Assembly: GCA_963662175.1 (NCBI GenBank)
Contig: OY759223.1
Location: 23,041,460-23,105,459, forward strand
Length of the DNA stretch: 64,000 nucleotides
Reading direction: 5' to 3'
Origin: Aradus depressus
Taxonomy: Eukaryota > Arthropoda > Insecta > Hemiptera > Aradidae
Shown: piece after piece, positions 45,085 through 57,059 of the stretch
Layout of the letters: the number at the start of each line of letters is the position of its first letter
Position numbering within the stretch: position 1 is the first letter of the stretch
Translations under genes and position numbers: made by a program
The notes under the pieces: model-generated
Databases searched by the model: none
What the model was told of the DNA's origin: nothing
What the model saw: only the letters and a program-made list of their open reading frames with translations

Positions 45085-45740
45085 TTTAAGAGAGTGCTGT
45101 TGAGGACCGGATTCTCTCCTCATGATTCTCATGTCGCCCCACCTCTTGGTCTTCCTCCACTGCTGGACAGTGGTTGGTTGGGCTGAGCGTTGGGTGCCGT
45201 TTATTATATATTTTATTTTTATTTTTTTTTTTATCTCCTATTTTACGGTATATTTTTATTCGTTTACCACCATTTTGTACAAATTTTATTTATTTTTGTA
45301 TATCTTTTCTATTATTTTGTTCATATTCATTTCTTTCTTGTTTCTTATTATTTGTTTTAAATATTTAGTATTATTTATTATTTTATCATTCATTCTTATT
45401 GTCAATCCTTTTAGTTAATGTATTTGTACAGATTGTAGAACCAGTAATGAAAAAAAAAAAAAATCTGCCACAGCAGTTATTAGTGTCTTATCTAAGTTGT
45501 TTCATTTTTCGAATCAGGCCATAAAAACTTCAAATTCCGATGAAAACGCAACATCGAATTTCTCATAATAATACAACTAATACAAAAATGCTAAAATTTC
45601 TGTTAATAACTGTTTAGTAGAGATATTTTTCTAAATTGAAAATAATCAATAATAGATCCCCTTCTATATGTATTAAAATTTTAAACTAATTTATCATTTT
45701 TTAAATCAAATGTTACAATTTATTTAAAATGTTTTAATAC
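45085..45740. other. T-rich sequence with no recognised gene
   Basis: Includes a 98-codon Phe/Ile-rich open frame (45122-45418), best explained by composition. A short FamA scrap (caacatcgaatttctca) sits at 45548. Confidence 0.4.
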
Positions 45741-45744
45741 TATA

Positions 45745-45840
45745 GGTCTTTAGTCCAAAGAACCGATTGGTGGTGGGAGAGGGAAAACTTCGTGGATTTA
45801 TGCTGGGGAAGTACATTGGCTGTGATTCACCGGCGTCTTG
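45745..45840 (-). repeat. FamA 5' end
   Basis: Reads ccgattggtggtgggagagg, tgctggggaagtacattggc and gtgattcaccggcg. Confidence 0.7.
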
Positions 45841-46134
45841 ATTTTTAAAAAATTGATTTTTTTTAAGAAGGGTTTTTTAAAAATGGTGAAAAAATAATAA
45901 CTTTCTAAGATTTGAAATTCAAAATCTAAAAAAAAACAACAGGATTTCACCTTAAATTTTATCTGACTTGAATTTTAAAGACCTTCTTTTCACCACCAGT
46001 AGCAAATTGAAAACCTGAATTCAGATTAACTTCTTCTTCAATTATATCCTCCCAAAGAAATTAAAACAGAAAACAGTTTAGATGGGTATCGCAAATACTC
46101 CATTTCCGAAAAACACTCTCGATGTCTTAAAATG

Positions 46135-46860
46135 AAATGAAAAATAATCTTTATTCTGGGACTTTCGTCCCCTAAGAATAATAACATAAAAACTAGTCAA
46201 AAGAGTACAAGTATCGACCGATTGAAACAGAATAAAAATAAAAAAAAAGAGGTCTCTATTAATAAATATTAAATGTTAAAGAGAGGCAATGATTAAAACA
46301 ATAAAATAAACTGGTGAAAATTAATGGAAAAATAATAATAATAATAAAATAAATAAACAAATTAAAAATAAGATAAAACAAATTATGAATAATAATGTAA
46401 AACATGATAACAATAGTGAGTTATATATGAATTTAATCGCTAAAACTGGACAGATGAAACAGAAGAGTGACAATCTCCAGTGGAGTGAGATACTTATAGG
46501 AAGACGAGAACTATCACATAGGAGATAGGCTTAGGAATCAGAGGTTTGCTGAGTTAGGAGATAATGGAAAAGTAGGGACTTAAATGAAAGGAGAGTAGGA
46601 GCGAATCTGGAGAGGGAGAGAGTTCTAGAGGGAGTTAGCCTGGATAAGGAAGGAGTTGTGGTAGGTTGTTGTCCTGTGGGAAGGGAGGTAAAGATCAGAG
46701 GGATGGGATCTGGTGACTTTCAGGTGGATATGGGATTTAAATTGGAGCATTTGAAAGATGTAGGAGGGCTTTTGGGAAGATATGGATAGAGGGAGGAGCC
46801 TTGGAAATATTGTCGACGAGAGGACGGGAAAAGCCATTTTAGGTCGGTATAGGATGTCTT
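46135..46860 (-). pseudogene. LINE 3' portion
   Basis: The minus frame ends RTTTYHNSFLIQANSL, resembling the [ST]-x-xx-NSF---A-LWN terminus of LINE proteins. The 3' UTR continues to about 46140, ending with ttaggggacgaaagtcccag in reverse. Confidence 0.6.
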
Positions 46861-46884
46861 GTATATAAGTGTGATGTCACAGCT

Positions 46885-47155
46885 CATAGCACCCATTCAG
46901 CTTACAGGCAATAACATCGGTGTCCCATTGAGCTCAAGATCGCGAGTTCGAAACCTGGCCGAGGTCCTTTTTATCTGAGAAGTGGAAAAATCCTTGAGCA
47001 CGCCGTCCTTTGAATGGGTCGTTAAGTGATGACCCCTACCCCAGGTGAATAAACCTGGATAGACAAAAATTCTCAATGTAGAGTCGGGCTCATGTCCTCC
47101 AGAGCGATGAATGAGCGCTCTGGTAGTAGCCCGGGGATGAGTCACAATAACTAAC
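46885..47155 (+). mobile_element. Older SINE subfamily copy
   Basis: Reads gagctcaagatcgcgagttc, gaaacctggccgaggtcctt, tgatgacccctaccccaggt and gagtcacaataactaa. It carries the gtcacaataacta tail rather than cctaacc. Confidence 0.8.
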
Positions 47156-47162
47156 AAGACGA

Positions 47163-47500
47163 GGGCGCCGGTAGCTCAGTGGTATGCGTGCTTGCCTTCT
47201 GAGCTCAAGAACGTGGGTTCGAAACTCGACCGAGACCCTTAGTTTATTTTATCTGGGAGGTAAAATAAACTTAAGCACGCCGTCCTTCGGATGGGACGTT
47301 AAGCGATGGTCCCGGGCCTGTACGATGTCAGGTACTCGTTAAAGATCCCTGCCCTAAGTGAATAAAAATTTAGGGTAAGCAACATTTAGGACTCCCACAG
47401 AGTCGGGCTCATGTCCACCAGAGTGACGAAAGAGCGCTATGGTAGTAGGCGATATGACCTCGTAGTTAATTCCCGGGCATGAGTCATAAAAACTAAAACT
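47163..47500 (+). mobile_element. SINE-1, full length
   Basis: Head gggcgccggtagctcagtgg, variant aagaacgtggg; tail degenerate. Possible duplication ACTAACAAGAC/ACTAACAAAAC with one mismatch. Confidence 0.9.
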
Positions 47501-47514
47501 AACTAACAAAACTT

Positions 47515-47580
47515 AACTTAAACAAACTTATTTTTGAAATATTTTCTATCCCATAAAATTTTATGGAAACAGTGGATCGG
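47515..47580 (+). repeat. Penelope-like tail scrap
   Basis: Reads aaacaaacttatttttgaaa tattttctatcccataaa, the outer tail seen at 16490 and 36750. Confidence 0.45.
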
Positions 47581-47659
47581 ATAATAGAAAATATCAATAA
47601 AAATACCTCGATTTTTTTTTGATCGATTGCATAACTTCCCCTATACTTCGTTAATTACC

Positions 47660-47850
47660 TGGGAAGTACGTGTACCAAACGAGTACCAAGAGATGGGAGG
47701 GTGGGTGGAAATGCGCGCGCAGAGGCGCTACCCTTTTGGCAGGGATGGCAGGTAGACTCCCCGGTTTTGAATCTTGGCTAGTCGTCCGTCCGTTCATTGT
47801 TCGTCCGGTCGTTGCCACACTACACCACTGGATATCCACACTCCAGGTAA
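47660..47850 (+). other. GC-richer segment with tRNA-like box
   Basis: Contains ggcaggtagactccccggtt ttgaatcttgg, a weak B-box. Could be a decayed SINE head. Unassigned. Confidence 0.3.
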
Positions 47851-48174
47851 ATAGATCGTTCGTATTTCATTTATTTATTATATATTTTTATTGTTTATTA
47901 TTTTTTTTATATTATATATTATATTATAATCAATGTCCATTTTTGGTCACACCGTCTATTTCTTCACCTCTATGATGTGTCAATATATATTTTTTTTTTC
48001 GAATCAACCTTCTTTCATAGGTTATTGAAAAACTCCTTCCAACTTCAAAAAGGAAATTTTGGTGGAGAATAGCGTTTTATCAAAAAGACCCTTCCTTGGA
48101 GTTTAAAGTTCAAATAAAATAAAAGAGGCGGGAAAAATCACAATTGCATCACTCTTTTTTTTACTTCTCCAGGT

Positions 48175-48740
48175 ATACAAAACAAAGTATAGGAAATCAG
48201 TCACAAATTCCGAAATTTCTTATTTTCAGACCCCCTGATTCGAAAAAAAAAAAAAAAAACTGTATGTTAATTTGTGTGTATGCGATAATTCCTGATATAA
48301 TGAATAAATCGATTTTTTAAATGTATGTCCATAAAGTCATAAGGACAATACCTAACAATTTTTGGGGACCAGAAGTGAATCAGCAGATTGTACTTCTCAC
48401 GAATCGATTACGTTTTGTCTCTCCCTTCAAAGCCAATCGACGGTTTAGGCTAAAACTCACTTAGTGACTTCTGAATCGTAATAAATTTTGTGTCGATACA
48501 TTTTATTACATCGAGATTTATTAGTTTTGTAGTCGAGCATCCTTTCTCTGATCCCCCTTTCCCATCGGCCGATTTTGCGGAAAATTATTATATTAGTTAT
48601 TTAGATTTTTCATATGCTCACCTCCCAGTTTGGTTGAATTGGTTGAAAATCAATAGGTATTGTTCTTGAGTGTTCTGAATGTTTTCTTCATTTTTGGAAT
48701 GACGGGGTCGAAAAACATTAAATTCTCTTGAAAACTTACC
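48175..48740. repeat. FamA copies in opposite orientation
   Basis: 48175-48360 reads in reverse (gtatacaaaacaaagtatag), and 48385-48740 reads forward (gcagattgtacttctcacga, ccaatcgacggtttaggcta). A head-to-head FamA arrangement. Confidence 0.6.
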
Positions 48741-49230
48741 TCCCTTAGTCGTACAGCTGGGGTAGTGAAATCCAGTTTTGTGCAGTTTTTTGTGTAGAAT
48801 TTTTCTATGGAGAACTAAATTGTTTAGCCTGTTTTTTAATAATTGTTGGCCAATCAGTGCTAAATTGCTGGTTTGGCTCATCAGTTTCTCTATTTTTACA
48901 ATGGCGGAATTTTAATGCTATAATTGGCAACAAACCCCTTATATTATTTCCTAAGGGAGTAAAAAAATTTCTAGGCGATGATTAAATTTTAATATGTCTA
49001 AAAATTGTACTGAACTGATAACTATTTTTTATTTGGCATGCATTTAATTAGTCTTTAATTCCTTTGGTTCTGATCGATGGGCTATCTACAGATATTCTGA
49101 ACATCCATGGGTTATCAGTTAAGGTATAAACTATATTTTTTAGTTAATAATAATAATAATAATTTTTATTTCCGTTAATCCTTGGCGTAGTAATTGGATA
49201 TGTCAAACAATTATTCATGAAAATATTTTA

Positions 49231-49472
49231 TAAATTGGAGAGTTGAAATTCAAAAGGGTCTAAGTGCCGAAAATAAGATTCCTAAGAAAATGATAAAATT
49301 GTAAAAAAAAACTCAAATGTTGTATTTTGCTTTTCTGTTTCCAATTTCACGGTTGACCCATAAATAATTTTGATTGTTATTGGGGCTTGTTCATAGATCG
49401 TTTTGCAACCACTAACTCAAAAAATATTTTTTTGGCACTTAGACCCTTTTGAATTTCAACTCTTCAATTATA
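49231..49472. mobile_element. MITE, GGGTCTAAGTGCC type
   Basis: Inverted ends attggagagttgaaattcaa then aagggtctaagtgcc, mirrored at the right. Layout and terminal style resemble the element at 42455. Confidence 0.8.
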
Positions 49473-49567
49473 TACATCAACCGATTTATATTTTAGAATG
49501 TAAATACATATGAGATGAATAACAATAATAATTTAAAAAATAAATAAATAATAGAAGAAAAATGACA

Positions 49568-49850
49568 ATGTTGGCTTACTGAGCTCAAGATTGCGGTTTC
49601 AAAACCCGGCCAAGGCTCTTATGTTTTTTATCTGGGAGGTAAAAAAAACTTGAGGACGCCATCCTTCGGATGGAACGTTAGGCGATGGTGCCAAGCTTGT
49701 CTGATATCAGTTACCCCTTTCCTCCAAGTGGATAAATTTAAAACTCCCACAGTAGAGTCGAGCTCATGTACACCACAGAGACAAAAGAACCATATGGTAG
49801 TAGGCGATATGATCGCATAGTTATAGCCCGGGCATGAGTTACAATAACTA
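49568..49850 (+). mobile_element. Older SINE subfamily copy
   Basis: Reads gagctcaagattgcggtttc, catccttcggatggaacgtt and gcccgggcatgagttacaat. Head truncated. Confidence 0.8.
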
Positions 49851-49859
49851 TCTACTAAA

Positions 49860-50800
49860 TCTTCTTTCAGTCTCACGCCCCCGTTCCTCAGGTCACAAAT
49901 AGCAAAATATATAAAAATGAAAAAAAGTTTATATAGTGTATGTATAAATATTTAAAATAAATAAATTGACAAACAACAATAAAATAAATAGTAAATAACT
50001 ATTAATAATAATTAATGATAATAAAATAAATAAATAAACAAAAGTGAGGAAGATATAAATTATAGGATATTGATTTGCCAATAAATATAAATGAAAGAAA
50101 AGTTTGAATTATAGATTCATCACTACTTTTATATTATGTTAATAAATTAACAAATAACAATAAAATAATTAATAAATAACTACTAATAATTAATGATAAT
50201 AATGAAAATATTAAACTAAAGTGAGGAAGATAGAAATTATAGGATATTAATAAATTATAATTATTGAATTTTACATTTATTTCTTTAAAAAAATTTTGAT
50301 TCTTTTATGAGTTATACTTTTTTCAAAAAGAAAGGAACTATTTTAAGTTATACGAAACTCCTTTTTTTTTCATCCTGGTATTATAAGCTTAAGCTGTTTT
50401 TAGGATTCGAACCTTGGCGTTTAGTGATCATAGGCAAGATAGTTTAGATACTTACACATTAAGACTGCCGAATCTGACAAATTTTAGTACAAGAATAGAT
50501 AAGAATAGTTTGAAATGTCAAAAAATGTTCTATTTTCTGGGAGGTTTCTATGTCAGACACGACACGATACCTTGACCTTCTCAACCAACCGTTTACCTCG
50601 CCCCACAGAGATCTGTCAAATCTTTCCCTTTATTATTCCTAAAATATATTAAAATATGTATTTTCAAATAAATTTAATAAAACAATTAATTTTTTAAATT
50701 ATATTGTTAAATAGTTAAATGCGTGGAAACAGATCAAATTTTAGTTCAAAATTAGTTAATATAATACTCATTTATATCCTTTTTTTTTACCTTAATAGAT
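49860..50800. other. AT-rich sequence with a tRNA-like relic
   Basis: About 50390-50480 in reverse reads ggcagtcttaatgtgtaagt ... ggttcgaatcc (B-box), possibly a third SINE head. A direct duplication of about 100 bp occurs at 49970-50070 and 50145-50250 (aaataactactaataat, gtgaggaagat). Confidence 0.4.
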
Positions 50801-50804
50801 CTAA

Positions 50805-51390
50805 CATCAAAAGAATTCAGGCGTTTCACTTAAAAACCCTCAGACATTGCCCCCCCCCCCCCATACATAAACAACAGAACACTTCATAACGATCTTATGA
50901 TACACACAGTACCCGACACAATACAAACTACTTACATACGGTTTTTTAGATAAATTTACACACATACAAACTCAGAAATACGTACTTTATCTTCACAACA
51001 CTTACCACAAACCACGCACGAAGGTGGAACCGCGACTTACTGCTACCTTGAATCATATTCGTTCTTAATATTTTTTATTTTTTACATTATTTTCCTTTAC
51101 TTTTATCATCTTTCTTACCCATCCATCAAAATTGTCTTTCAACTCCGTTTTATTTATTAATTTTTTTTTTATTTTATTTCTTTATTTATTTATTTTATTT
51201 ATTTATTTTATTTATTTATTTTTTTTTGTTCTTGTTCAAATATTTAAGATAAATTTTCGTCCCGAGGACCTACCACTGGATGTCCTTCCTCTCACATGCC
51301 ATTCACGCCAACATTTCAATACCTACCATCATAAATGCTGGTTGTTGCACCCTAGCAACAGTTGCATCTTTATAAATTAAAGAAAAAAAA
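50805..51390 (+). pseudogene. LINE 3' end, sister of 26.6 kb
   Basis: Reads IKRIQAFHLKTLRHC..., then acataaacaacagaacactt and catacaaactcagaaatacg, matching the reverse of 26560-27255. Ends accctagcaacagttgcatc and a poly-A tract (51379-51396). Confidence 0.8.
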
Positions 51391-51425
51391 AAAAAACCTT
51401 AATAAAAAAAATAATAAAAGGATTT

Positions 51426-51632
51426 TCTTATATCAATCACGTTTTTACAGACCACTCTACCTACCACCTCTCAAATTCATTTCGTACTGGCATTACTGGG
51501 TATATGAAAATAATGTGTTGGCATCAGCGTTTTTTTTTATTCATGTGTATGGGAGTGACTTTCTTATACACAGTTATGCTCGTTTTGTGAGAGAAGGGAG
51601 TGTGATTTGTAAAAATGTGTTTGGTATTAGAT
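51426..51632. mobile_element. MITE of the TCTTATACCAA family
   Basis: Left tcttatatcaatcacgtttt then acagaccactc; right end reversed tctaataccaaacacatttt then acaaatcacactc. Same family as 53570-54157. Confidence 0.7.
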
Positions 51633-51713
51633 ATGTTATGCCTGTTATGGCCACATCACATATATTTTAAATAAATCTTTTTAACTAAGAAAAATAAAAA
51701 TATATTTAAAAAA

Positions 51714-51955
51714 AGTACCGGTAGCTCAGAAGTAGCGTGTTTGTCTATTGAGCTCAAGATCTCGGGTTCTTTAGGTTTTTTTTATCTGGGAGGTGAAAAA
51801 ACCTTGATGACGCCGTCATTCTGATGGGTCAGTTACTCATTGAAGACCCCTATCATCTAGAATTATTGAATACAATTGGTCTCTCATAGTAGATTCGCTC
51901 TAGTAGTAGGCGATATGACTTCGTAGTTAAAGCCTGGGCATGAGTCACGATAACT
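51714..51955 (+). mobile_element. Older SINE subfamily copy
   Basis: Reads accggtagctcagaagtagc, gagctcaagatctcgggttc and ggcatgagtcacgataacta. Confidence 0.8.
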
Positions 51956-52014
51956 AATTATATTTTAAAATTGTTTGCTATGCGTTTCACTATGAATTTA
52001 GAAATATTTCCTAT

Positions 52015-52255
52015 GGAAGTTGTATGCATTTTCTTTGGGGCAATATAACTTTGATTGTATTGGTCTTATCACAAATCTGAGGACAACTTCCGATTGATAA
52101 TTTCATTAGGAACATTTTTAGTAGATTACTTTTTCGATAGGACTAACCGTTTTCGTGTCAATCAAGAAAACGTAAAACCAAATGGGTTTCACGATGTCAT
52201 TTTTTTAAAAAAAATATCAATAATATTGTCAAATTACCATAATGATCGAAAACAT
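52015..52255 (+). repeat. FamB 5' part
   Basis: Reads ggggcaatataactttgatt, ttttcgataggactaaccgt and gtgtcaatcaagaaaacgt. Confidence 0.65.
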
Positions 52256-52500
52256 ACATAGGAATAGAAAGACAGGAAAATTAATGTGCCGAAATGAAAA
52301 TGATTAATGGACAAAGAGGAATGATTAATAATTAATTAATGCAATGGAATAATAATTAAGTGTCTAATGGATTGTAGAATGAATTACAAAAGGCAGGTGA
52401 GGGTTTTCCACATGAATCATGCAAATCTAAATTCAAACGTTATTCGACGGACAATGTTTTAATTTTAATTCATCGTTAATCAATCAATAATATGCCTGAA

Positions 52501-52565
52501 GAGGACGCCGGTAGCTGAAAGGTATCAAGATCGAGGGTTCGATACCCGGTCATGGCACTTGAAAA
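52501..52565 (+). mobile_element. SINE head fragment
   Basis: Reads gacgccggtagctgaaaggt then gagggttcgatacccgg; the centre of the tRNA-like part is deleted. Confidence 0.65.
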
Positions 52566-52639
52566 TTTGCCAAGTTGATAAATGTTAATCATGAAATGAA
52601 ATGTTTGCTTTATGTTCCCAATATGCCACATAACGATAT

Positions 52640-53015
52640 CAAATTACAAAAATTAAATTTTAACTCTCTCTCTGAACCCAATCTACCCATTTGGCAGGGG
52701 GTCAACAGGTGTCTTACTCGGGGATTTCTGAATCTTCATTCTATATTTTGTATTGATATATTCGTTACTTCGACAGTTTTTGGGCTTTTTGAGTTAGGCC
52801 CTCTTCTCTGATAAATTGTATTTCAGTTTAATAACCCTCTAGATATCCGAAAATCATATTTGGCACTGACGTATAATATCTGGACTTATAAAGGGCCCCA
52901 TATCTCAAATAGCTTAGGGCCTTATCAAGTCTAAAACCGGCCCTGGTTGGAAATCATGAAATTTTGATGAAAACTCATGAAATTTTTGATAGATTACATA
53001 ACTTCTCCTATACTT
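52640..53015 (+). repeat. FamA, diverged
   Basis: Reads cgttacttcgacagtttttg, gagttaggccctcttctctg and acataacttctcctatactt. Confidence 0.6.
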
Positions 53016-53569
53016 CTTAAAGGGAAAGTAAGAACGTTTTTATAGCTTTGTCGCTTTGCGCAGGCGTAGCGAAAAGGGGTATTTTAATTAATTTTATTTA
53101 TAAGTTCGTTTTAAGGATTCATTTGCGTTCCGTCACCTATAGAGTCTATTAAGTTATTCCATCCGCCATCTTAACTGAGCACACTTTTTCATGCCTTATC
53201 ATATGTGGTATCAAGAATCCTCACTGTGCAGAAGTTGGAGAACATAATTCAATTCCCAGTGAAAGGTCAGCCAGAGCCTATACATTATATTTATCACATT
53301 GGGATATATATTCATATATGGTTCTTTAATTTTGGACAATTATGAGATTTTTGAGATAAATTGAATGTCAAAATAGAATTTTGGGAAGAAAAAGTATCCT
53401 GTATCGAGCTTGAAGATAAGGCGGCATTTTTGATTTTTTTTTTGTATCTGTTTTGTTTTATGAGTAATGTTATAATTGGGAGGTTGTGACATCTCCAGTA
53501 ATATAGAATTGATATAATTTATATATAATATATTTAAAAACAATTTGTAATGACGCCATTACAGGACTT

Positions 53570-54157
53570 TCTTATACCAATCACGCTTACAGATCACTTT
53601 CCTTCCCCCTTCTCAAAATTATTTGATACTGGCATTACTTTTACTTTCCCTGACGCTACGGTCCTTGTAGAACCTGGGCCTCCGCAACAATCTTTCGCCA
53701 TTCTACTCTATCCTCGGCCTCCCGTCTCCATCTTCTCACACCCATCGTTCTGAGGTCGTCCTCCACGTCCTCCAGCCAACGTAAGCGGGGTCTACCTCTT
53801 CTTCTTTGTCCTCCCGTGTGTCCCTCCAGTATCCTCCTCGGCAATCTGTCTGGTTCCATCCTCTGTAAATGCCCCTGCCATGGCAGCCGCCCCTGCTTCA
53901 CTAAGGCCACCAGGTCCGGGCTCTTGTACAGGTCCCTCAGCTCCCTATTGGTCCGTATCCTCCATCTATTCTCCTCTGGAGTAGGGCCGTATATCTTCCT
54001 CAATACCTTCCTCTCCCACGTATTAATACGTGTTTGATACTGGCATTACTGGGTATATGCCTACTCTCAAGATATCGCTATACAATGAGACTAAATGAAA
54101 TGATTTTGAGAAGGGGAAGGAGAGAGAGAGTGATCTGTTAGCGTTGTTGGTATAAGA
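53570..54157. mobile_element. TCTTATACCAA-family MITE, host of an RTE insertion
   Basis: Left tcttataccaatcacgctta cagatcac; right reversed tcttataccaacaacgctaa cagatcac. Without the inserted LINE the element would be about 180 bp. Confidence 0.8.
53640..54032 (-). mobile_element. RTE-like LINE 3' fragment with 18-bp target-site duplication
   Basis: TTTGATACTGGCATTACT lies at 53622-53639 and 54033-54050. The minus frame 54003-53659 is open: GPTPEENRWRIRTNRELRDL, LPWQGHLQRMEPDRLPRRIL, then GRPRLRWLEDVEDDL. The W-GH--RM---R-P---L...GRPR-RW pattern is the C-terminus of RTE-clade endonuclease/reverse-transcriptase proteins. The catalytic part is missing. Confidence 0.95.
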
Positions 54158-54284
54158 CATTTTTTATAATTTTTCAAAAAAACTGCTAATACAAAAACCA
54201 TACCTTAAAGTTCGTTGCTATGAGTTACTTAATTTTAAAAATTACCTAGATATATTCCTTACAGACATTTAGTTTACATTCTTC

Positions 54285-54880
54285 GGGGCGCTATAACTTT
54301 TGTCGTATTGATCTTACCTCAAATTTGAGGACTAATTGACGATTGTAAATTTTATAAGGAACAATTTTAATAAGAATCAATTTTGCGATAGGACTAACAG
54401 TTTTCGGGTAAATCAAGGAAACGTCTAAAAATATGTGTTTCAAAACTACATCCCAAATGGTTTTCGGCATGTATCTCGAAAACCGGACTACCTGTAAAAA
54501 ATCATATTTCTTATAAAATATGTATTTTTGTATTCTCTACTACTATTACTGGAAAAGATTTTTGATTAGGTCATAAACATAAGCTGTATCTTGTAAAATG
54601 TAGTTAGGGGAAAGTGGTCACACATTTCAGCCAAAATCTAATCAGACCTAAGTTAGAACATGCGACCTCTTCATTTCAAATTTGAAGTTCATAGCTACAA
54701 TCGTTTTTGCGGTAGAGAGTTCACAACTTTTCCATCACACACGTAGACAGACAGACATCATCAAGAAAACAAAACGTATTTAGGGGACTTTGACTTGAGG
54801 GGAAACGTGAAAATCAGTTGAAATCTCGATCTCGGATTTTTGCACGATTACAATACGATAGGTATACGAAGTAAGAAGTT
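54285..54880 (+). repeat. FamB interspersed repeat, reference copy
   Basis: Ordered segments: ggggcgctataacttttgtc, cgataggactaacagttttc, tctcgaaaaccggactacct, cagccaaaatctaatcagac, acagacagacatcatcaaga and gcacgattacaatacgatag. About 600 bp, non-coding. Confidence 0.75.
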
Positions 54881-54939
54881 TAACCAAAATTTTATGTTTT
54901 TTGGTGTAAATTGAATAAATAATACCGGCAATGTACTTT

Positions 54940-55110
54940 CCCAGTTCAAAATTAATCAACTAATTTTTCGCTTTCCTTCAAGAATTTACTAATTTGGAAA
55001 GACAGACATTTTTCTTTCATTTTTGAAATTAGAAGGTTAGAAAACATGAAAATCCGTCGTTTACGTAACTTCCCCTATCCTTCGTATATCTGGGGAAGTA
55101 CAATGAAAGG
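54940..55110 (+). repeat. FamA with internal deletion
   Basis: Joins the 5' end (gcaatgtactttcccagttc) directly to the 3' end (acgtaacttcccctatcctt, cgtatatctggggaag). Confidence 0.7.
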
Positions 55111-55680
55111 ATTCTTGATGATCGCAAACATGGAGCCAAATGTACCGTTATACGTAATAAGGGTATCATATTGTTAGATTTTTTTATATAGTAAACGTAG
55201 AAAAAAGAAATTGCTATATTTTTTTCTGATAAAAAATTCTATTTTTCCGTTATCGTGTTACCGTTTTTATGTTCCCCTTTTGACGTTGAATTAATGTCAA
55301 TTTTACGGTTTATTATTTTGTTCAAAATTTTATATATTCAAAAGACTTGTTTATAAAAATTTTGCATTTTATTTTTCAATTCATTTCCGTTTTTTTTTTT
55401 TTTTTTTTCTGTTTAACGTCCCCATGTTCTAGAACAAGACAGGTAGAATATAAAATATTTATTTGTTCTTTTTTTCGTTAAAAAGAAAATTTACCTCCAC
55501 TTAAATTTTTGCTTTGAAATAAATAATGATATTATTTTTTTCTTTATTGGTGAGCGGATTTAGTGGACATGTTAAATAAGTTACCAAGTGTTATCAATTC
55601 AAAAATATATTTTATGTACCTACTTATATATTTAGTAGTACTTCTTGACACTAAAAAAATAAATATAAAAAAAATAAAAT
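55110..55680. other. AT-rich sequence without recognised features
   Basis: Long T-runs at 55390-55408; nothing assigned. Confidence 0.4.
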
Positions 55681-55689
55681 ATGTGTGAT

Positions 55690-56300
55690 GTGGCCATTAC
55701 AGGATTTTTTCTGAAGATAATGTTTTTTGACATGTAACTCGAGAACCGAACTACCTGCGAAAAATCGTATTGTATTCAAAATATGTATTTCAGTATTCTT
55801 TACAACTTTTACAATTATAAACATACCCTGTAGCTTATAAAATGTACTGTTGTCATACCTTTCGGTGGATACCGTCGCCACTGGCTGCTGGTCGAGTACT
55901 ATGGGCGAGCGCTTTCAATGTGAAGACATCATCTTCAAGCCACTGTTAATGGTTAAAATTGTACTTATTGTACATACTGTTAGTACAGCATTAACAGTGG
56001 CTTGAAGATGATGTCTTCACATCGAAAGCGCTCGCCCACAGTACTCGACCAGCAGCCAGTGATGACGGTTTCCACCGAAAGGTATGACAACATTAATATA
56101 TTTACTGGCGGAACTAACCACTTAGATTATAAAATGTATTTTGGCCCCGATGTAAAGTAGTCTCTGCAAAAATCTAATCAGATTCCCTTCTTTTCAATTT
56201 ACAAGTTCATACCACAGACAGACATCATCGCAAAAATGGTCAAAACGTATTCAGGGTATTCGGATTTTCCCACGATTACAATATTATAGGTATAAGAAGG
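55690..56300 (+). repeat. FamB copy interrupted by a palindromic element
   Basis: FamB reads cgagaaccgaactacctgcg and gtagcttataaaatgta, is interrupted at 55849-56091, then resumes attataaaatgtattttggc and gacatcatcgcaaaaatggt. Confidence 0.75.
55849..56091. mobile_element. Palindromic element with about 105-bp arms
   Basis: Ends gttgtcatacctttcggtgg and ccaccgaaaggtatgacaac. Arms pair through aagcgctcgccc and gaagatgatgtcttcac to aagccactgttaatg, leaving a centre of about 35 bp. No coding capacity. A deleted relative lies at 21957. Confidence 0.9.
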
Positions 56301-56309
56301 TAAACTGAT

Positions 56310-57050
56310 CAATAGCAATCGCAAACTATTAAAGTTAATTATTAATAAATTATAATAACTAGGTATGCAATGCATTCTGCTAATTGCAAATATTGAGTGG
56401 AGCCGTGACTCAAATTGCCTATACCTTGAACTTTAAATTCATTAGCGGTCACTCGCTTAGCTTACGCCGCGAGCTCCCTCCATGCGACAAAACGTGGTTA
56501 TCGTCAAGGAATATACTTTATTTACGAAAAAATATGCTCCAAAATAATTTTTTCTCCCGAAAAATTTGTCAAGGGCTTCGCCGAGAACTTTTAATTCACG
56601 CGCAGCACCGCAACAATGTCTTCCAACAATGGTCTCAGTTTCATTGTTTTTTTCAGTGATTATTCCTCTATGGTACTTCGATTTTATATAATTATTTCCT
56701 CTGATTATTTTTTTATTATTATATTATATATTATTTTTTTAAACAAATCTTACTCTTGACCTCGACCTATGACCTCAATTTCATGCGCGCGCTTCATGCC
56801 ATTGTCGATTGAGAAGAATTTGAACGTTTCGCATTGAAGTCTATGGATGAACATATTTTCGGTGATTATTCCTCCGTGGTACGTCCGATTTTCGAAATTA
56901 TTTTTTAACAACCTTCACGTGACTGACATCCATCAATATGCAAAAATTGATCAGGATCATATAAACAGTTTTAATGCAGGAGGGGCACAAACGAAACACA
57001 CGAGTCGTCTAAAGAATGAGCTCCGCTCAAAAAAAATCTGAATAAACTTC
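56310..57050. other. Unassigned region with a short direct duplication
   Basis: gtgattattcctctatggta at about 56657 and gtgattattcctccgtggta at about 56862 head similar about 45-bp stretches. A 91-codon open frame at 56384 has no recognised domain. Confidence 0.4.
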
Positions 57051-57059
57051 CTCATTAAA

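Noticed and set aside
45122..45418. Hydrophobic 98-codon protein as a membrane protein
   Set aside because: T-rich composition gives Phe/Ile/Leu runs; no start context, splice sites or conservation evidence.
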